A DNA stretch of 64,000 nucleotides from Colwellia sp. 1_MG-2023. GTDB taxonomy: Bacteria; Pseudomonadota; Gammaproteobacteria; Enterobacterales; Alteromonadaceae. Position 1 is the stretch's first letter. Every line of letters begins with the position of its first letter. The stretch lies in NCBI RefSeq assembly GCF_030546755.1, contig NZ_JAUOPE010000011.1, forward strand, positions 1 to 64,000, in the 5' to 3' direction. The translations under genes and the position numbers were made by a program. Below are positions 1 through 11,106 of the stretch, one piece after another. The notes below the pieces were generated by a model that did no database searches, was not told the origin of the DNA, and worked only from the letters and a program-made list of their open reading frames with translations.

Positions 1-56
1 ATCAATACGGATAACTAAACCACTTAAAACTCGCTTCTCAGGTCTCCCTTAAGAAG

Positions 57-115
57 TGGAGCGCATTTTAGGGATTTCTGTGAGAACGTCAACAACTATT
101 TTCAATTAAATATTT
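57..115 (-). promoter_or_regulatory. rRNA-operon-type promoter, reading left
   Basis: Read on the minus strand, a TTGACG -35 (87-92) is followed by a 16-bp spacer and a TAAAAT -10 (65-70). A GC-rich discriminator, GCGCTCC (57-63), comes next. Upstream of the -35 lies an A/T tract (about 93-115) like an UP element. GC-rich discriminators of this kind mark stringently controlled rRNA promoters, and as I recall similar sequences precede 16S rRNA genes in Shewanella and relatives. The transcript would leave the window to the left, so the rRNA itself is not visible. Confidence 0.6.
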
Positions 116-308
116 GTTTGCTTGGTTTTCGTACAAACCGCATGTTAATTGACGTTTATCCAACAGTTATCGCTAGATTATTAACCAGCCATCTCTTGTT
201 ATGTCGTTTATCCTCAGTAAAGTTCTAATAATTCAATTCGCGTTATTTAACGATAAAGCGTACTCTTTTATTATTGATTTTGTTAAAACGTATACTAAGA
301 GCTCGTTT
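116..308. other. AT-rich intergenic region upstream of yrdA
   Basis: With the promoter above, this makes a gap of 308 bases before the first gene. An open frame extends upstream from the yrdA start to 201, but its 36 codons are hydrophobic and unlike the family, so I treat it as non-coding. No RNA gene or repeat is evident. The yrdA promoter should lie here, but I cannot place it with confidence. Confidence 0.4.
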
Positions 309-863
309 ATGAAAAATAATACCTTAAGATCTTACAAAGGAATTACGCCAACTATTGGTAATAATTCTTATGTCGATGAAAGTGCCGTGTTAATTGGTGA
401 TATTGTTATTGGTGTTGATGCTAGTGTTTGGCCATTGGTTGCCGGAAGAGGAGATGTAAATAAGATACGTATTGGTGATAGAACGAATATACAAGACGGT
501 ACTATTTTGCATGTTACTCGACGATCTAACCATCAACCAGATGGGTTTCCACTAATAATTGGCGATGATGTTACTGTTGGACATCAATGTATGCTGCATG
601 GTTGTACTTTGGGCAATAGAATTTTAGTTGGTATGGGCGCGATCATTATGGATGGCACTGTTGTTGAAGACGATGTTTTTATCGGTGCTGGCACCGTTGT
701 TCCTCCAAATAAAGTACTACGCAGTGGTTATCTTTATGTCGGCAACCCAATGAAAGAAGCACGATTACTCAAAGATAAAGAGCTGGAATTTTTAAAGCAA
801 TCTGCTGATAACTATGTCGTTTTGAAAAATGAATACTTAGAGGAATGCGTAAACGAAAGTTAA
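309..863 (+). CDS. yrdA: Gamma-class carbonic anhydrase-like protein YrdA
   Basis: This is a left-handed beta-helix protein of the gamma carbonic anhydrase family (YrdA/PaaY group), predicted cytosolic. Hexapeptide-repeat turns run through most of the 184 residues. The three metal-ligand histidines are in place at residues 68, 92 and 97 (ILHVT and GHQCMLHGC). I start at the ATG at 309 because it gives the family's usual length of about 182 residues; the longer frame from 201 adds 36 atypical residues. Its 3' end overlaps the end of the converging yrdB gene by 4 bp. Many family members bind zinc or iron, but whether this one hydrates CO2 cannot be read from sequence. Confidence 0.9.
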   Translation: MKNNTLRSYKGITPTIGNNSYVDESAVLIGDIVIGVDASVWPLVAGRGDVNKIRIGDRTNIQDGTILHVTRRSNHQPDGFPLIIGDDVTVGHQCMLHGCTLGNRILVGMGAIIMDGTVVEDDVFIGAGTVVPPNKVLRSGYLYVGNPMKEARLLKDKELEFLKQSADNYVVLKNEYLEECVNES

Positions 864-1096
864 TCTTTCATTTTTATATGAATTTCATCCCCCTCTGGTT
901 CGTTTTTTTCGAGCCAGAGTTCCGCCACTTCTTCTAAATCAAATTTAGTGCAAGAATCAATGTTATCTAAACGCCCTAACGAGAAGGAATGAAAATAAAG
1001 CGTAATACATTGTCCTGACATCATACCAGTAAAGCACCAAGCATCATGATTTTTGTCGAACCTTAGGTCATCATTAAAAATTATCGCTTGATTCAT
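860..1096 (-). CDS. yrdB: DUF1488 family protein YrdB
   Basis: A small acidic cytosolic protein of 78 residues in the DUF1488 family, whose E. coli member YrdB sits between aroE and yrdA, the same position as here. Its start overlaps the stop of aroE by 4 bp, so the two are probably translationally coupled in one transcript. No catalytic motif is visible, and no function is established for the family as far as I know. Confidence 0.85.
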   Translation of the reverse strand: MNQAIIFNDDLRFDKNHDAWCFTGMMSGQCITLYFHSFSLGRLDNIDSCTKFDLEEVAELWLEKNEPEGDEIHIKMKD

Positions 1097-1908
1097 TTCA
1101 ATATTTCTTCTCTTAATAACGCTAAAACTTGTTTTGTCTCTGGCTGAGTATTTCGCCAGATAGCAAAGCTAACTGCAGCCTGGCCAACTAACATTCCTAA
1201 GCCATCAATTAGTTTTACCGCGTTTCGTTGCTTAGCTAGTTGTAAAAATGGCGTTAATGTTTTGCCATAAGTCATATCATAACAAGTGACATTTTGCTGT
1301 ATCACTTCTTCTGATATAGGTAACGCTTGCCCATTTAAACCTGCTGACGTTGCATTAATAATGACATCGAACTTATGATCAGTGACCTCTTCAAAAGAAC
1401 AACAAGTTATAGGATGTTTTGGATATTGCTGAATAATTGCTTCGGCTTTCGAAACAGTTCGATTAGCAACCACTAGTTGTGCTGGAGATTGTTCTAATAA
1501 AGGAAGTATCACACCTTTTGCTGCCCCACCCGCACCTAACAGCAATATTTTTTTATTCTTCAACACAACATCATTTGCTAGTAAGTCATTGACTAAGCCA
1601 TCACCGTCGGTTGTATCGCCCCATACTTCGCCATTAACAAAAGAAAGTGTGTTAACTGCTCCCGCTAATTTTGCTCGTTCTGTTAATTTATCGCATAACG
1701 CCATCGCTTCTTCTTTAAATGGTGCCGTAACATTCGCACCTTTACCACCAACGCTTATTAAGTGTTGAACCGCTTGAGCAAACTCACCTATCTCAACATA
1801 TTCACTTTGATAATTTAATTGCTCATTTGTTTGTTCAGCGAATTTTTGATGTATAAAAGGCGAGCGAGATTGCTTTATAGGGTTTCCGAAAACGCGATAT
1901 TGATCCAT
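1093..1908 (-). CDS. aroE: Shikimate dehydrogenase (NADP+)
   Basis: Reduces 3-dehydroshikimate to shikimate with NADPH, the fourth step of the shikimate pathway to aromatic amino acids. The 271-residue length is normal. The N-terminal substrate domain carries the catalytic lysine (K65 in NVTAPFK) and the conserved aspartate (D101 in TTDGDG). The glycine-rich NADP loop LLLGAGGAAKG is near residues 122-132, followed by ANRT, which typically selects NADP. It overlaps yrdB downstream by 4 bp. The aroE-yrdB-yrdA neighbourhood matches E. coli. Confidence 0.96.
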   Translation of the reverse strand: MDQYRVFGNPIKQSRSPFIHQKFAEQTNEQLNYQSEYVEIGEFAQAVQHLISVGGKGANVTAPFKEEAMALCDKLTERAKLAGAVNTLSFVNGEVWGDTTDGDGLVNDLLANDVVLKNKKILLLGAGGAAKGVILPLLEQSPAQLVVANRTVSKAEAIIQQYPKHPITCCSFEEVTDHKFDVIINATSAGLNGQALPISEEVIQQNVTCYDMTYGKTLTPFLQLAKQRNAVKLIDGLGMLVGQAAVSFAIWRNTQPETKQVLALLREEILK

Positions 1909-1966
1909 AACGACTAATGATAAAAAGAATGTGATAAGGGTATAACCATAATAAACCTATAAATAC

Positions 1967-2006
1967 AAAATAACAGGGATTAACTATCGATAACCTCTGT
2001 TATTTT
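1967..2006 (-). terminator. Hairpin terminator after dgkA
   Basis: An AAAATAACAG arm (1967-1976) is complementary to CTGTTATTTT (1997-2006), with further partial pairing inside the loop. On the minus strand the second arm ends in a short T run. It lies just downstream of dgkA and upstream of aroE, so it likely separates the two minus-strand transcripts. Confidence 0.5.
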
Positions 2007-2060
2007 ATTATGAGTTATATAGATTTTAACTTACATACATGCGGTGCACTAGAAAATACC

Positions 2061-2462
2061 TTAAAAGAGCAGCGTGTAAAATTTATAACCCCACACTAAT
2101 AGAAAATATAAGATAGCAACAAAGACGGCTGCTGAGCCTAAGTCTTTCGCTCGACCGCTTAATTCGTGTTGCTCAAGGCTAATTCTGTCGATTGCGGCTT
2201 CAATGCCAGAATTAAGCAATTCCGCAATCAAAATACCAAATATTCCAGAAATTAATAAACAAAATTCGACAAAATCATTTGCCAAAAAAAAAGCCGTGGG
2301 CAATAAAACAATGAGTAAAAACACCTCTTGCCTGAATGCTATTTCGTACTTATATGCGGCTTTCAAGCCCAATAAACTATGTTTAATTGCAGGAATGAAT
2401 CGACCAAGATGAGTATGTTGTTTAGCTGACAAAGTAAGACCTAACCTATTTAATAACAACAA
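2061..2462 (-). CDS. dgkA: Diacylglycerol kinase
   Basis: A small integral membrane kinase that phosphorylates diacylglycerol to phosphatidic acid, recycling the lipid released during periplasmic glucan or lipid A modification. At 133 residues it is slightly longer than E. coli DgkA (about 122). Three hydrophobic segments follow the amphipathic N-terminus, and the family signature ELLNSGIEAAIDR with catalytic glutamate is present near residues 81-93. It stands alone on the minus strand and diverges from the diguanylate cyclase at 2546, with an 83-bp gap that must hold both promoters. Confidence 0.93.
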   Translation of the reverse strand: MLLLNRLGLTLSAKQHTHLGRFIPAIKHSLLGLKAAYKYEIAFRQEVFLLIVLLPTAFFLANDFVEFCLLISGIFGILIAELLNSGIEAAIDRISLEQHELSGRAKDLGSAAVFVAILYFLLVWGYKFYTLLF

Positions 2463-2545
2463 AAAAATAACTGTTCAAAAAGTTAAATTAAATCATTGCT
2501 GCTATACTAAAATTTAGATGAAATAACTAAGTAGATCATATTAGA

Positions 2546-4976
<2,431 letters not shown>

Positions 4977-5079
4977 AATAAAAAGTTACTAAAATTAAAT
5001 TAGCAGTGATTATACGGAGTTTTTACCCCGGTTGCCTAATGAAAACATACTGTTTAACAATTTAAATGGTCGTTTTCTT

Positions 5080-6723
5080 CTATTGAGTTTCATCCTCAAA
5101 CAACTCTTTGACTTTCGCACGTAAAATAAATTTTTGAATTTTACCGGTAGACGTTTTGGGTAAATCGCTAAACACGATTGTTTTTGGCGCTTTGAAGTTT
5201 GCCATATGCTCCCGACAAAAAGTAATAATCTCAGATTCTGTCGCATTTTTTCCTGCTTTTACACTGACAAATGCGCAAGGAGTTTCACCCCATTTTTCAT
5301 CTTTTCTCGCAACGACTGCCGCTTCTAAAATAGCAGGATGTTGATATAGCACACTTTCAATTTCTACAGAGGAAATATTTTCACCGCCTGAGATGATAAT
5401 ATCTTTAGAACGATCACGAATTTCTATAAAACCATCTGGATGTTTTACCGCTAAATCTCCCGAATGAAACCAGCCACCTTTAAATGATTCCGTCGTTGTC
5501 GTGTCATTTTTTAAATAACCTTTCATGGTGGTATTGCCGCGAAACATAATTTCACCAATGGTTTCGGCATCAGCTGGAACGGCTTGCATTGTATCGGGGT
5601 CTAAAACATCAACTTCTTCTTGAGTAGGATAACGCACACCTTGTCTTGCTTTTAATGCCGCCCGCTCATCGTCATTACATTGATTCCATTCTTCTTTCCA
5701 CTCACTGACCACACACGGTCCATAAACTTCAGTTAAACCATAACCTTGCGTAATATCAAAGCCTCTAGATTCCATGCCTTTGATCACGGTTGCTGGTGGC
5801 GGAGCACCTGCAGTCATAATACTAATTCCGCGAGGTACTTTATTTAATAAATCATTTTCGGCATTTAAAATCATATTTAAGACAATTGGAGCCCCACAAA
5901 AATGACTCACTTGATGATCAATTAAGCTGTTAACAATGGCATTGACTTCAACTTGTCGCAAACAAACTTGCGTTCCAGCCATTGCAACAATTGTCCATGG
6001 AAAACACCAACCATTACAATGAAACATAGGTAGCGTCCATAAATACACCGACTGATTATTAATCGGCCAAATCATATTATTACCAACAGCATTTAAATAC
6101 GCACCACGATGAGAGTAAACCACACCTTTTGGATTACCTGTGGTGCCCGAGGTATAATTGAGCGCTAACGCTTGCCATTCATCAACAATATGATTGCCTT
6201 GATAGTGTTTATCTCCTTCAGCTAATAGCGCTTGATATTCAATTTCTCCGAGACATTCCGCCTCTTCACAATCTACATCATCGTCGATATCTATCACAAG
6301 AGGCTTACGTGAGCACAATGCTAAAGCTTTTTTAACCACTGGCGCAAATGCCGTATCCGTTAGTAATACATCACATTCACCATGATCTAAAATAAATGCA
6401 ATTGCTTGCGCGTCTAATCGAATATTAATCGAGTTCAGCACAGCTCCCGTTAATGGCACGCCATAATGTGCATCTAAAAAGGCAGGAATATTAGCGGCAA
6501 TAATACTGACAGTATCTCCCGTTTTTACACCTCGCTGAACTAAAGCAGACGCTAAGCAACGAACATTATTTCGGTATTCTCGATAAGTAATCTTTTGCTC
6601 ACCATGAATAATAGCCACTTTATCAGGATATACATCAGCGGTTCGGTTTAAGAAATTGATCGGAGTTAAAGGTTGGCTGTTGGCAGCGACCTTGTTTAGT
6701 CCTTGATGATAAATATTACTCAT
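5080..6723 (-). CDS. AMP-forming acyl-CoA synthetase
   Basis: A member of the ANL superfamily that activates a carboxylic acid to its acyl-CoA through an acyl-adenylate. The 547 residues hold the P-loop-like motif YTSGTTGNPKG (190-200), the GYGLTE block, the hinge and C-terminal domain with SGGENISSVEIES, and a catalytic lysine in KTSTGKIQK near the C-terminus. It resembles medium/long-chain fatty acyl-CoA ligases of the AlkK type, but the chain-length preference cannot be read reliably. It has no operon partner: about 100 bp separate it from tsaC, and it diverges from purE. Confidence 0.85.
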   Translation of the reverse strand: MSNIYHQGLNKVAANSQPLTPINFLNRTADVYPDKVAIIHGEQKITYREYRNNVRCLASALVQRGVKTGDTVSIIAANIPAFLDAHYGVPLTGAVLNSINIRLDAQAIAFILDHGECDVLLTDTAFAPVVKKALALCSRKPLVIDIDDDVDCEEAECLGEIEYQALLAEGDKHYQGNHIVDEWQALALNYTSGTTGNPKGVVYSHRGAYLNAVGNNMIWPINNQSVYLWTLPMFHCNGWCFPWTIVAMAGTQVCLRQVEVNAIVNSLIDHQVSHFCGAPIVLNMILNAENDLLNKVPRGISIMTAGAPPPATVIKGMESRGFDITQGYGLTEVYGPCVVSEWKEEWNQCNDDERAALKARQGVRYPTQEEVDVLDPDTMQAVPADAETIGEIMFRGNTTMKGYLKNDTTTTESFKGGWFHSGDLAVKHPDGFIEIRDRSKDIIISGGENISSVEIESVLYQHPAILEAAVVARKDEKWGETPCAFVSVKAGKNATESEIITFCREHMANFKAPKTIVFSDLPKTSTGKIQKFILRAKVKELFEDETQ

Positions 6724-7070
6724 GACTCAACCTCACTATTTTAATGTTATGACTTTGCTAAGCATAATGTTAGATATGGTTATTTTACGTACATTAAAAT
6801 TTTTACCTATCCTCCTTTGGTCTAATACTGTCGACAATTAATAGATTAATTTTTAAAAAATGCCTACATACCGGATGAAATAAGAATTATTGTCTACAAC
6901 AAAACAGTTCTGTTTTTATATATCAAAACAATCTTATTTTAGTCATCGCTTTTACAAACAAAATAGCCCAACATATTTCCGTATTAAAGCAAACGAAGGT
7001 ATAATGCGCGGCTTATTTTCGGTGATGCTACAATCACTACTTCGGCACTTAAACTATAAGGTGATAAATC
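6724..7070. other. Divergent promoter region between acyl-CoA synthetase and purE
   Basis: A 347-bp AT-rich gap between divergent genes. The right part holds a candidate purE promoter with a perfect TATAAT at 7000-7005. A half-site-like GCAAACG (6989-6995) just upstream of that -10 resembles half of the PurR operator (ACGCAAACGTTTGCGT), but the other half is missing. I see no riboswitch, repeat or RNA gene. Open frames that cross it lack ribosome-binding sites and family character. Confidence 0.35.
6976..7005 (+). promoter_or_regulatory. Candidate purE promoter
   Basis: A perfect -10 TATAAT (7000-7005) has a weak -35 (TTTCCG, 6976-6981) 18 bp upstream. A leader of about 60 bp would precede the purE start, which has a good AAGGTG ribosome-binding site. 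The weak -35 keeps confidence low. Confidence 0.35.
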
Positions 7071-7553
7071 ATGAAAGTCGGTATAATTATGGGGTCAAAG
7101 TCAGATTGGCCAACAATGCAACACGCAGCAGATATGCTTGATTTATTAAAAGTTCCTTATGAAACAAAAGTAGTATCGGCACATAGAACACCTCATTTAC
7201 TGGCTGAATATTCTGAAACAGCAAAAGATCGTGGCATTAACGTAATTATTGCCGGCGCTGGCGGTGCAGCTCATTTACCAGGTATGGCAGCCGCTTTTAC
7301 ACCCCTCCCCGTTTTAGGTGTACCAGTACAATCAAAAGCGCTAAATGGTCAAGACTCTTTACTTTCAATTGTTCAAATGCCAAAAGGCATTGCTGTAGGT
7401 ACATTAGCAATTGGTACTGCTGGTGCTGCGAATGCAGGCTTATTAGCCGCACAAATTATTGGTACGCATAATCCAGAAATCATGGCAAATATTGAAGCTT
7501 TTAGAAAAGAACAAACAGAAACTATTTTAAGTAACCCAAACCCCGCTGAATAG
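7071..7553 (+). CDS. purE: N5-carboxyaminoimidazole ribonucleotide mutase
   Basis: Class I PurE converts N5-CAIR to CAIR in purine synthesis. The 160 residues begin with the typical [14 protein letters not shown] block. The substrate loop SAHRTPH and the [11 protein letters not shown] block follow. An AAGGTG Shine-Dalgarno lies just before the ATG at 7071; a longer in-frame alternative is not supported. The gap to purK is 10 bp, so they form an operon, as in most gammaproteobacteria. The purEK pair sits between genes that are yrdC/yrdD neighbours in E. coli. Confidence 0.96.
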   Translation: MKVGIIMGSKSDWPTMQHAADMLDLLKVPYETKVVSAHRTPHLLAEYSETAKDRGINVIIAGAGGAAHLPGMAAAFTPLPVLGVPVQSKALNGQDSLLSIVQMPKGIAVGTLAIGTAGAANAGLLAAQIIGTHNPEIMANIEAFRKEQTETILSNPNPAE

Positions 7554-7563
7554 GTTTATTACA

Positions 7564-8724
7564 ATGAAAAAAGTGTTGGTATTAGGCGCAGGACAATTAG
7601 CCCGAATGATGGATTTAGCGGGCGCTCCGTTAGGTATGGACATTAAAGCATTTGACGTACGAACGAATAAAGTTGTTCACCCTGTTGATCCTGAACATAT
7701 TTATGGGGATTTACCTAACGGTATTGCACAGTGTGATGTGATCACCGCAGAATTTGAACACGTTGCTCATAACACTTTAAATGAATGTGAAAAAAGCGGT
7801 AAGTTATTACCAAGCAGTGATGCGATAAAAATTGGCGGCGATCGTCGGCTTGAAAAAGCTCTACTTGAGTCGTGTAATGTAGCCAACGCAAAACATGTAG
7901 TAATAGCTACGAAAGCTGATTTTGAACAAGCGCTTCAGCAACTAACTTTACCAATAATTTTTAAAAGTGCTTTAGAGGGCTATGATGGCAAAGGCCAATG
8001 GCGGTTAAAATCTCTAGAGCAAGCAGAGGCCATTTGGCAAGAAATGGCAGCATTTATCGCCAACGCAACATCTTCCGTAGCTCAAGGCATTGTGGCTGAA
8101 CAAATGGTACCTTTCGATCGAGAAGTATCATTAGTTGGCGCACGAAATACTCATGGTGAAATCGCTGTTTATCCTTTAACTGAAAATCATCATACCGATG
8201 GTATTTTAAGTGTTTCAGTAGCTGCGCCTAGCGAAGTAAGCCTACAGTCAAATGCTGCTGAAGTATTTGCAAAAATTGCTGAAAAATTAAATTATGTTGG
8301 GGTACTTGCGATAGAGTTTTTCCAAGTGGGCGAACAGTTACTAGTGAATGAAATTGCCCCAAGAGTACATAATTCAGGACATTGGACACAACAAGGTGCC
8401 GACACTTGTCAATTTGAAAATCACCTTCGCGCTATTTGTGGTTTACCATTAGGCGGCACACAACTGATTCGTCCAACAGCTATGGTCAATATTATTGGTG
8501 AAGACGATATTTCTGATGAAATTTACTCAATACCAAGTGTTGCAATGCATTGGTACGATAAAGCCAAGCGTGAAGGTCGAAAAATGGGCCATATCAATCT
8601 TTGTGGTAAAGACGAAGCAGAATTAGCCGAGCGTCTAGTTCAATTGTCATCGTTATTAAAGCAAGAATCTTTTCCTGATTTAAACGATTTTGCCAAACGT
8701 TACCTCGCGAAGGTATCTCAATAA
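7564..8724 (+). CDS. purK: N5-carboxyaminoimidazole ribonucleotide synthase
   Basis: The ATP-grasp enzyme PurK makes N5-CAIR from AIR, bicarbonate and ATP and feeds PurE. The 386 residues open with a glycine-rich VLGAGQLARMM motif, then the ATP-grasp core (IFKSALEGYDGKGQW) and the metal/active-site block VNEIAPRVHNSGHWT. Length and order are normal. It follows purE by 10 bp and ends just before a strong hairpin shared with the converging yrdD gene. Confidence 0.96.
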   Translation: MKKVLVLGAGQLARMMDLAGAPLGMDIKAFDVRTNKVVHPVDPEHIYGDLPNGIAQCDVITAEFEHVAHNTLNECEKSGKLLPSSDAIKIGGDRRLEKALLESCNVANAKHVVIATKADFEQALQQLTLPIIFKSALEGYDGKGQWRLKSLEQAEAIWQEMAAFIANATSSVAQGIVAEQMVPFDREVSLVGARNTHGEIAVYPLTENHHTDGILSVSVAAPSEVSLQSNAAEVFAKIAEKLNYVGVLAIEFFQVGEQLLVNEIAPRVHNSGHWTQQGADTCQFENHLRAICGLPLGGTQLIRPTAMVNIIGEDDISDEIYSIPSVAMHWYDKAKREGRKMGHINLCGKDEAELAERLVQLSSLLKQESFPDLNDFAKRYLAKVSQ

Positions 8725-8734
8725 CTTATAAAAG

Positions 8735-8774
8735 AACAGCATAAAGACCGTAGTGTTACGGTCTTTATGCTGTT
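8735..8774. terminator. Bidirectional hairpin between purK and yrdD
   Basis: A perfect inverted repeat with 18-bp arms at 8735-8752 and 8757-8774 and a 4-nt loop (GTGT). It sits between convergent genes, and its right arm covers the last codons and stop of yrdD. T runs beyond the arms are weak in both directions, so termination is inferred from position and stem strength. Confidence 0.6.
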
Positions 8775-9325
8775 TGAAAATGACTACACTTTTTCTGCGC
8801 ACATTGCAGTTTTTTACCCGCCGACATATTTCTTTTCAACAACAGCTCAAAACCACATTGCTGACATGTTCCGGCAACGGGTGGATGATTGACAATAAAT
8901 TTGCACTTTGGATAATTATCACAAGAATAGAAAATTTTACCGTAACGACTGGTGCGTTCGATTAACTCGCCCTTCTTGCATTTAGGGCAATTAACGCCAG
9001 CATCTTCATGATGGTTTTGGTCTTCAATATGGTGGCACGCAGGAAAATTGCTACAACCGATAAACATACCGTAACGACCTTGTTTAACTGCAAGTTCATG
9101 ACCACACTTAGGGCATTCACTTCCCGCCAAAATTTGATCTTCAACTTTTTCATGTTCAACAATGGGGCGAGTAAAAGCGCAAGCCGGATATGAAACACAC
9201 CCCCAAAAAGCGCCCGATTTACCATGTTTTATCGCTAATTCACTACCGCATTCAGGGCAAGGCTCATTCGCTTTTTCAAGTGCATGTTCATGATGTGAAA
9301 ACATTGAATCGTCAGGATCAGACAT
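8765..9325 (-). CDS. yrdD: Topoisomerase-type C4 zinc-finger protein YrdD
   Basis: A 186-residue cytosolic protein built of tandem C4 zinc fingers like those at the C-terminus of topoisomerase I. Three clear fingers begin at CPECGSEL, CPKCGHEL and CPKCKKGEL, each ending in a CxxYPxC-like second pair. A fourth, more degenerate one starts at CQQCGFEL and ends CAQKKC. E. coli has a comparable protein (YrdD) beside tsaC. Probable nucleic-acid binding is inferred from the fold; no catalytic domain is present. The stop codon lies inside the purK/yrdD hairpin. Confidence 0.88.
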   Translation of the reverse strand: MSDPDDSMFSHHEHALEKANEPCPECGSELAIKHGKSGAFWGCVSYPACAFTRPIVEHEKVEDQILAGSECPKCGHELAVKQGRYGMFIGCSNFPACHHIEDQNHHEDAGVNCPKCKKGELIERTSRYGKIFYSCDNYPKCKFIVNHPPVAGTCQQCGFELLLKRNMSAGKKLQCAQKKCSHFQTA

Positions 9326-9454
9326 ATAAAAAACACAAGTAACATAATATACGACTATTATGCCATAAGAGGGGTTTGTGAGAATAGCCTAATTTATATT
9401 CGACTATTCTCGCTAGCTGATATGAAAAGCTTAATTAACGTATGGTCCGTTTAA

Positions 9455-9928
9455 TTAATGTAACGGCCCTTCTTGTTCATCGAAGATCAAATCTTCCATT
9501 TGAGAATAAGCAGATTCTTTACCGGGTACATTAAATAACACCATTAAGACAACCCATTTTAAATCATCAATAGTGAAGTACTTGGTATCAAGCTCCATGA
9601 CCCTATCAATCACCATTTCACGCGTGGTGAAATCTAGTACATTTACTTGTTCTAAAAACATCAAAAAGCCACGACATTCTTGATCAAGTATTTGGCTTTC
9701 GTCTTCGGTGTAAATACGAAATGAACGACTGGCTTCACGCGAATAATACGGATAGCTGTCGGTGTCTTGCAAAGCGGCTAATTTTTCTAACCAAGCAAGT
9801 GCTTTATATATTTCATCTTGGTGAAAGCCAGCCCGTGTTAATTCATCAGTGAGTATGTCGTGGTCTACCATTACCTCGGCTTCACTATGAATATAGTTTT
9901 CAAAAAGGTACATCAAGATATCAAACAT
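9455..9928 (-). CDS. smg: Smg family protein (DUF494)
   Basis: A 157-residue acidic protein of the Smg/DUF494 family, usually found next to dprA (smf), as here. The start [14 protein letters not shown] and the [13 protein letters not shown] segment are typical. Function is not established. The gene follows dprA in the same direction with a 12-bp gap, so they likely share a transcript. An inverted repeat (9380-9411) lies between its 3' end and yrdD. Confidence 0.88.
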   Translation of the reverse strand: MFDILMYLFENYIHSEAEVMVDHDILTDELTRAGFHQDEIYKALAWLEKLAALQDTDSYPYYSREASRSFRIYTEDESQILDQECRGFLMFLEQVNVLDFTTREMVIDRVMELDTKYFTIDDLKWVVLMVLFNVPGKESAYSQMEDLIFDEQEGPLH

Positions 9929-9940
9929 ATTTAGCCCCTA

Positions 9941-11041
9941 TTAATTTTTAAGGTAGCCCCCTGGCACCGCAGACACCAGACCTCTAAGCTCAAGCATTGT
10001 TAATCGGGTTAGCACTACGTCTGTGGGTAGTTTACTCCGAGAAACCACCGTATCTACGGGAGTGATTTCATATCCCACACTAGCTAACAATGAATCGTTA
10101 AACAAGTCCTGATCACAACTTTTTTTTGACTCTTTTTCTTTCTCTTTGTTTCTACTCTGCTTTAATCTTAAGTCTAGACTATTTTTTGAATCAAAGCTTA
10201 CTTCTTCCATTATATCGGCAAGTTCCTCAACTAATTTAGCCCCTTGTTTAATTAACCAGTGACAGCCTTTAATTTGCGGATTATTAATATTGCCGGGCAC
10301 AGCAAAAACATCTCGATTTTGTTCCAGAGCAAAACGTGCAGTAATTAACGAGCCGCTTCTCATTGCCGCCTCGATAATCAACACGCCAGCAGACAAACCA
10401 CTAATAATACGATTTCGTTTTGGGAAATGTCCCGCTTTAGGTGGAGTACTTGGTAAAAACTCACTGACAATGGCCCCGCCATTTTCAATAATTGCTTTTA
10501 CTAAAGGTTTATGGCGAGCCGGATAACAGCTATCTAACCCTGTGGCGATAACCCCAATGGTTGCACTGTTATTATCAACAACTCCTTTATGAGCATGAGC
10601 ATCAACACCTAACGCTAAACCACTTGTGACAACAATTCCTTGTTGAGATAATTCACGGGCAAATCGATACGCCGTTTCTCGGCCGTGAACACTGACATTG
10701 CGGCTACCGACAATCGCAAATTGAGGGCGGTTTAGCACTTTACAGTCGCCTTTAACGAACAACACCAAAGGCGGATCATATATTTCTTTTAGTTTATGTG
10801 GATAATCAGCATGATCAAAAGGAATAATAGTGGCGTCGAGTGACTTTACACTTTCTATGATGACGTCTATTCGCTGCCAATCGGGCGAGATTAACGCTTG
10901 ATATTGTTTCTCTGTGAGTGAGATATTGCTATGAAGCGGCGGTTTGGTAAATAAATCTATAATGGTATATTGCTCAACGAGCGCTAACTTTTTATGAATG
11001 GCAAGTCGTGGAATAAACTTTAAAGCCAACCAAAACCGCAC
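9941..11041 (-). CDS. dprA: DNA-processing protein DprA
   Basis: DprA loads RecA on incoming single-stranded DNA during natural transformation. The 366 residues show a short N-terminal helical region, the Rossmann core with VGSRNVSVHGRETAYRF and SGLALGVDAHAH, PKRNRIISGLS and EAAMRSGSLITARFALEQ, and a C-terminal winged-helix domain (TPVDTVVSRSKLP to PGGYLKN). The start is a GTG at 11041 with no evident Shine-Dalgarno. No alternative in-frame start exists before an upstream stop, so translation may depend on the tiny ORF upstream. smg follows at 12 bp. Confidence 0.93.
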   Translation of the reverse strand: MRFWLALKFIPRLAIHKKLALVEQYTIIDLFTKPPLHSNISLTEKQYQALISPDWQRIDVIIESVKSLDATIIPFDHADYPHKLKEIYDPPLVLFVKGDCKVLNRPQFAIVGSRNVSVHGRETAYRFARELSQQGIVVTSGLALGVDAHAHKGVVDNNSATIGVIATGLDSCYPARHKPLVKAIIENGGAIVSEFLPSTPPKAGHFPKRNRIISGLSAGVLIIEAAMRSGSLITARFALEQNRDVFAVPGNINNPQIKGCHWLIKQGAKLVEELADIMEEVSFDSKNSLDLRLKQSRNKEKEKESKKSCDQDLFNDSLLASVGYEITPVDTVVSRSKLPTDVVLTRLTMLELRGLVSAVPGGYLKN

Positions 11042-11064
11042 ATTATTTGTGTGGTTCGGTTGGC

Positions 11065-11106
11065 TTAATGCTTTACTTTTTGTGCAGCTTCATCCTGAGA
11101 TTGCAT
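11065..11106 (-). CDS. Possible 13-codon leader ORF before dprA
   Basis: The ORF encodes MQSQDEAAQKVKH and stops at TAA, 23 nt before the dprA GTG. Its ATG has a perfect AAGGAG seven bases upstream, a far better initiation signal than dprA's own. The peptide has no run of one amino acid that would suggest classical attenuation. I infer that it could recruit ribosomes for dprA by coupling. It could also be chance. Confidence 0.35.
   Translation of the reverse strand: MQSQDEAAQKVKH

Noticed and set aside
201-308. N-terminal extension of the yrdA frame
   Set aside because: The 36 extra codons are hydrophobic and unlike the family; the ATG at 309 gives normal length.
6980-6999. PurR operator upstream of purE
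   Set aside because: Only one half of the operator (GCAAACG) matches; the other half is missing, so it is left as a remark in the promoter region.
6890-7141. Open frame running into purE
   Set aside because: No ribosome-binding site, no family character; it spans the promoter and overlaps purE in another frame.
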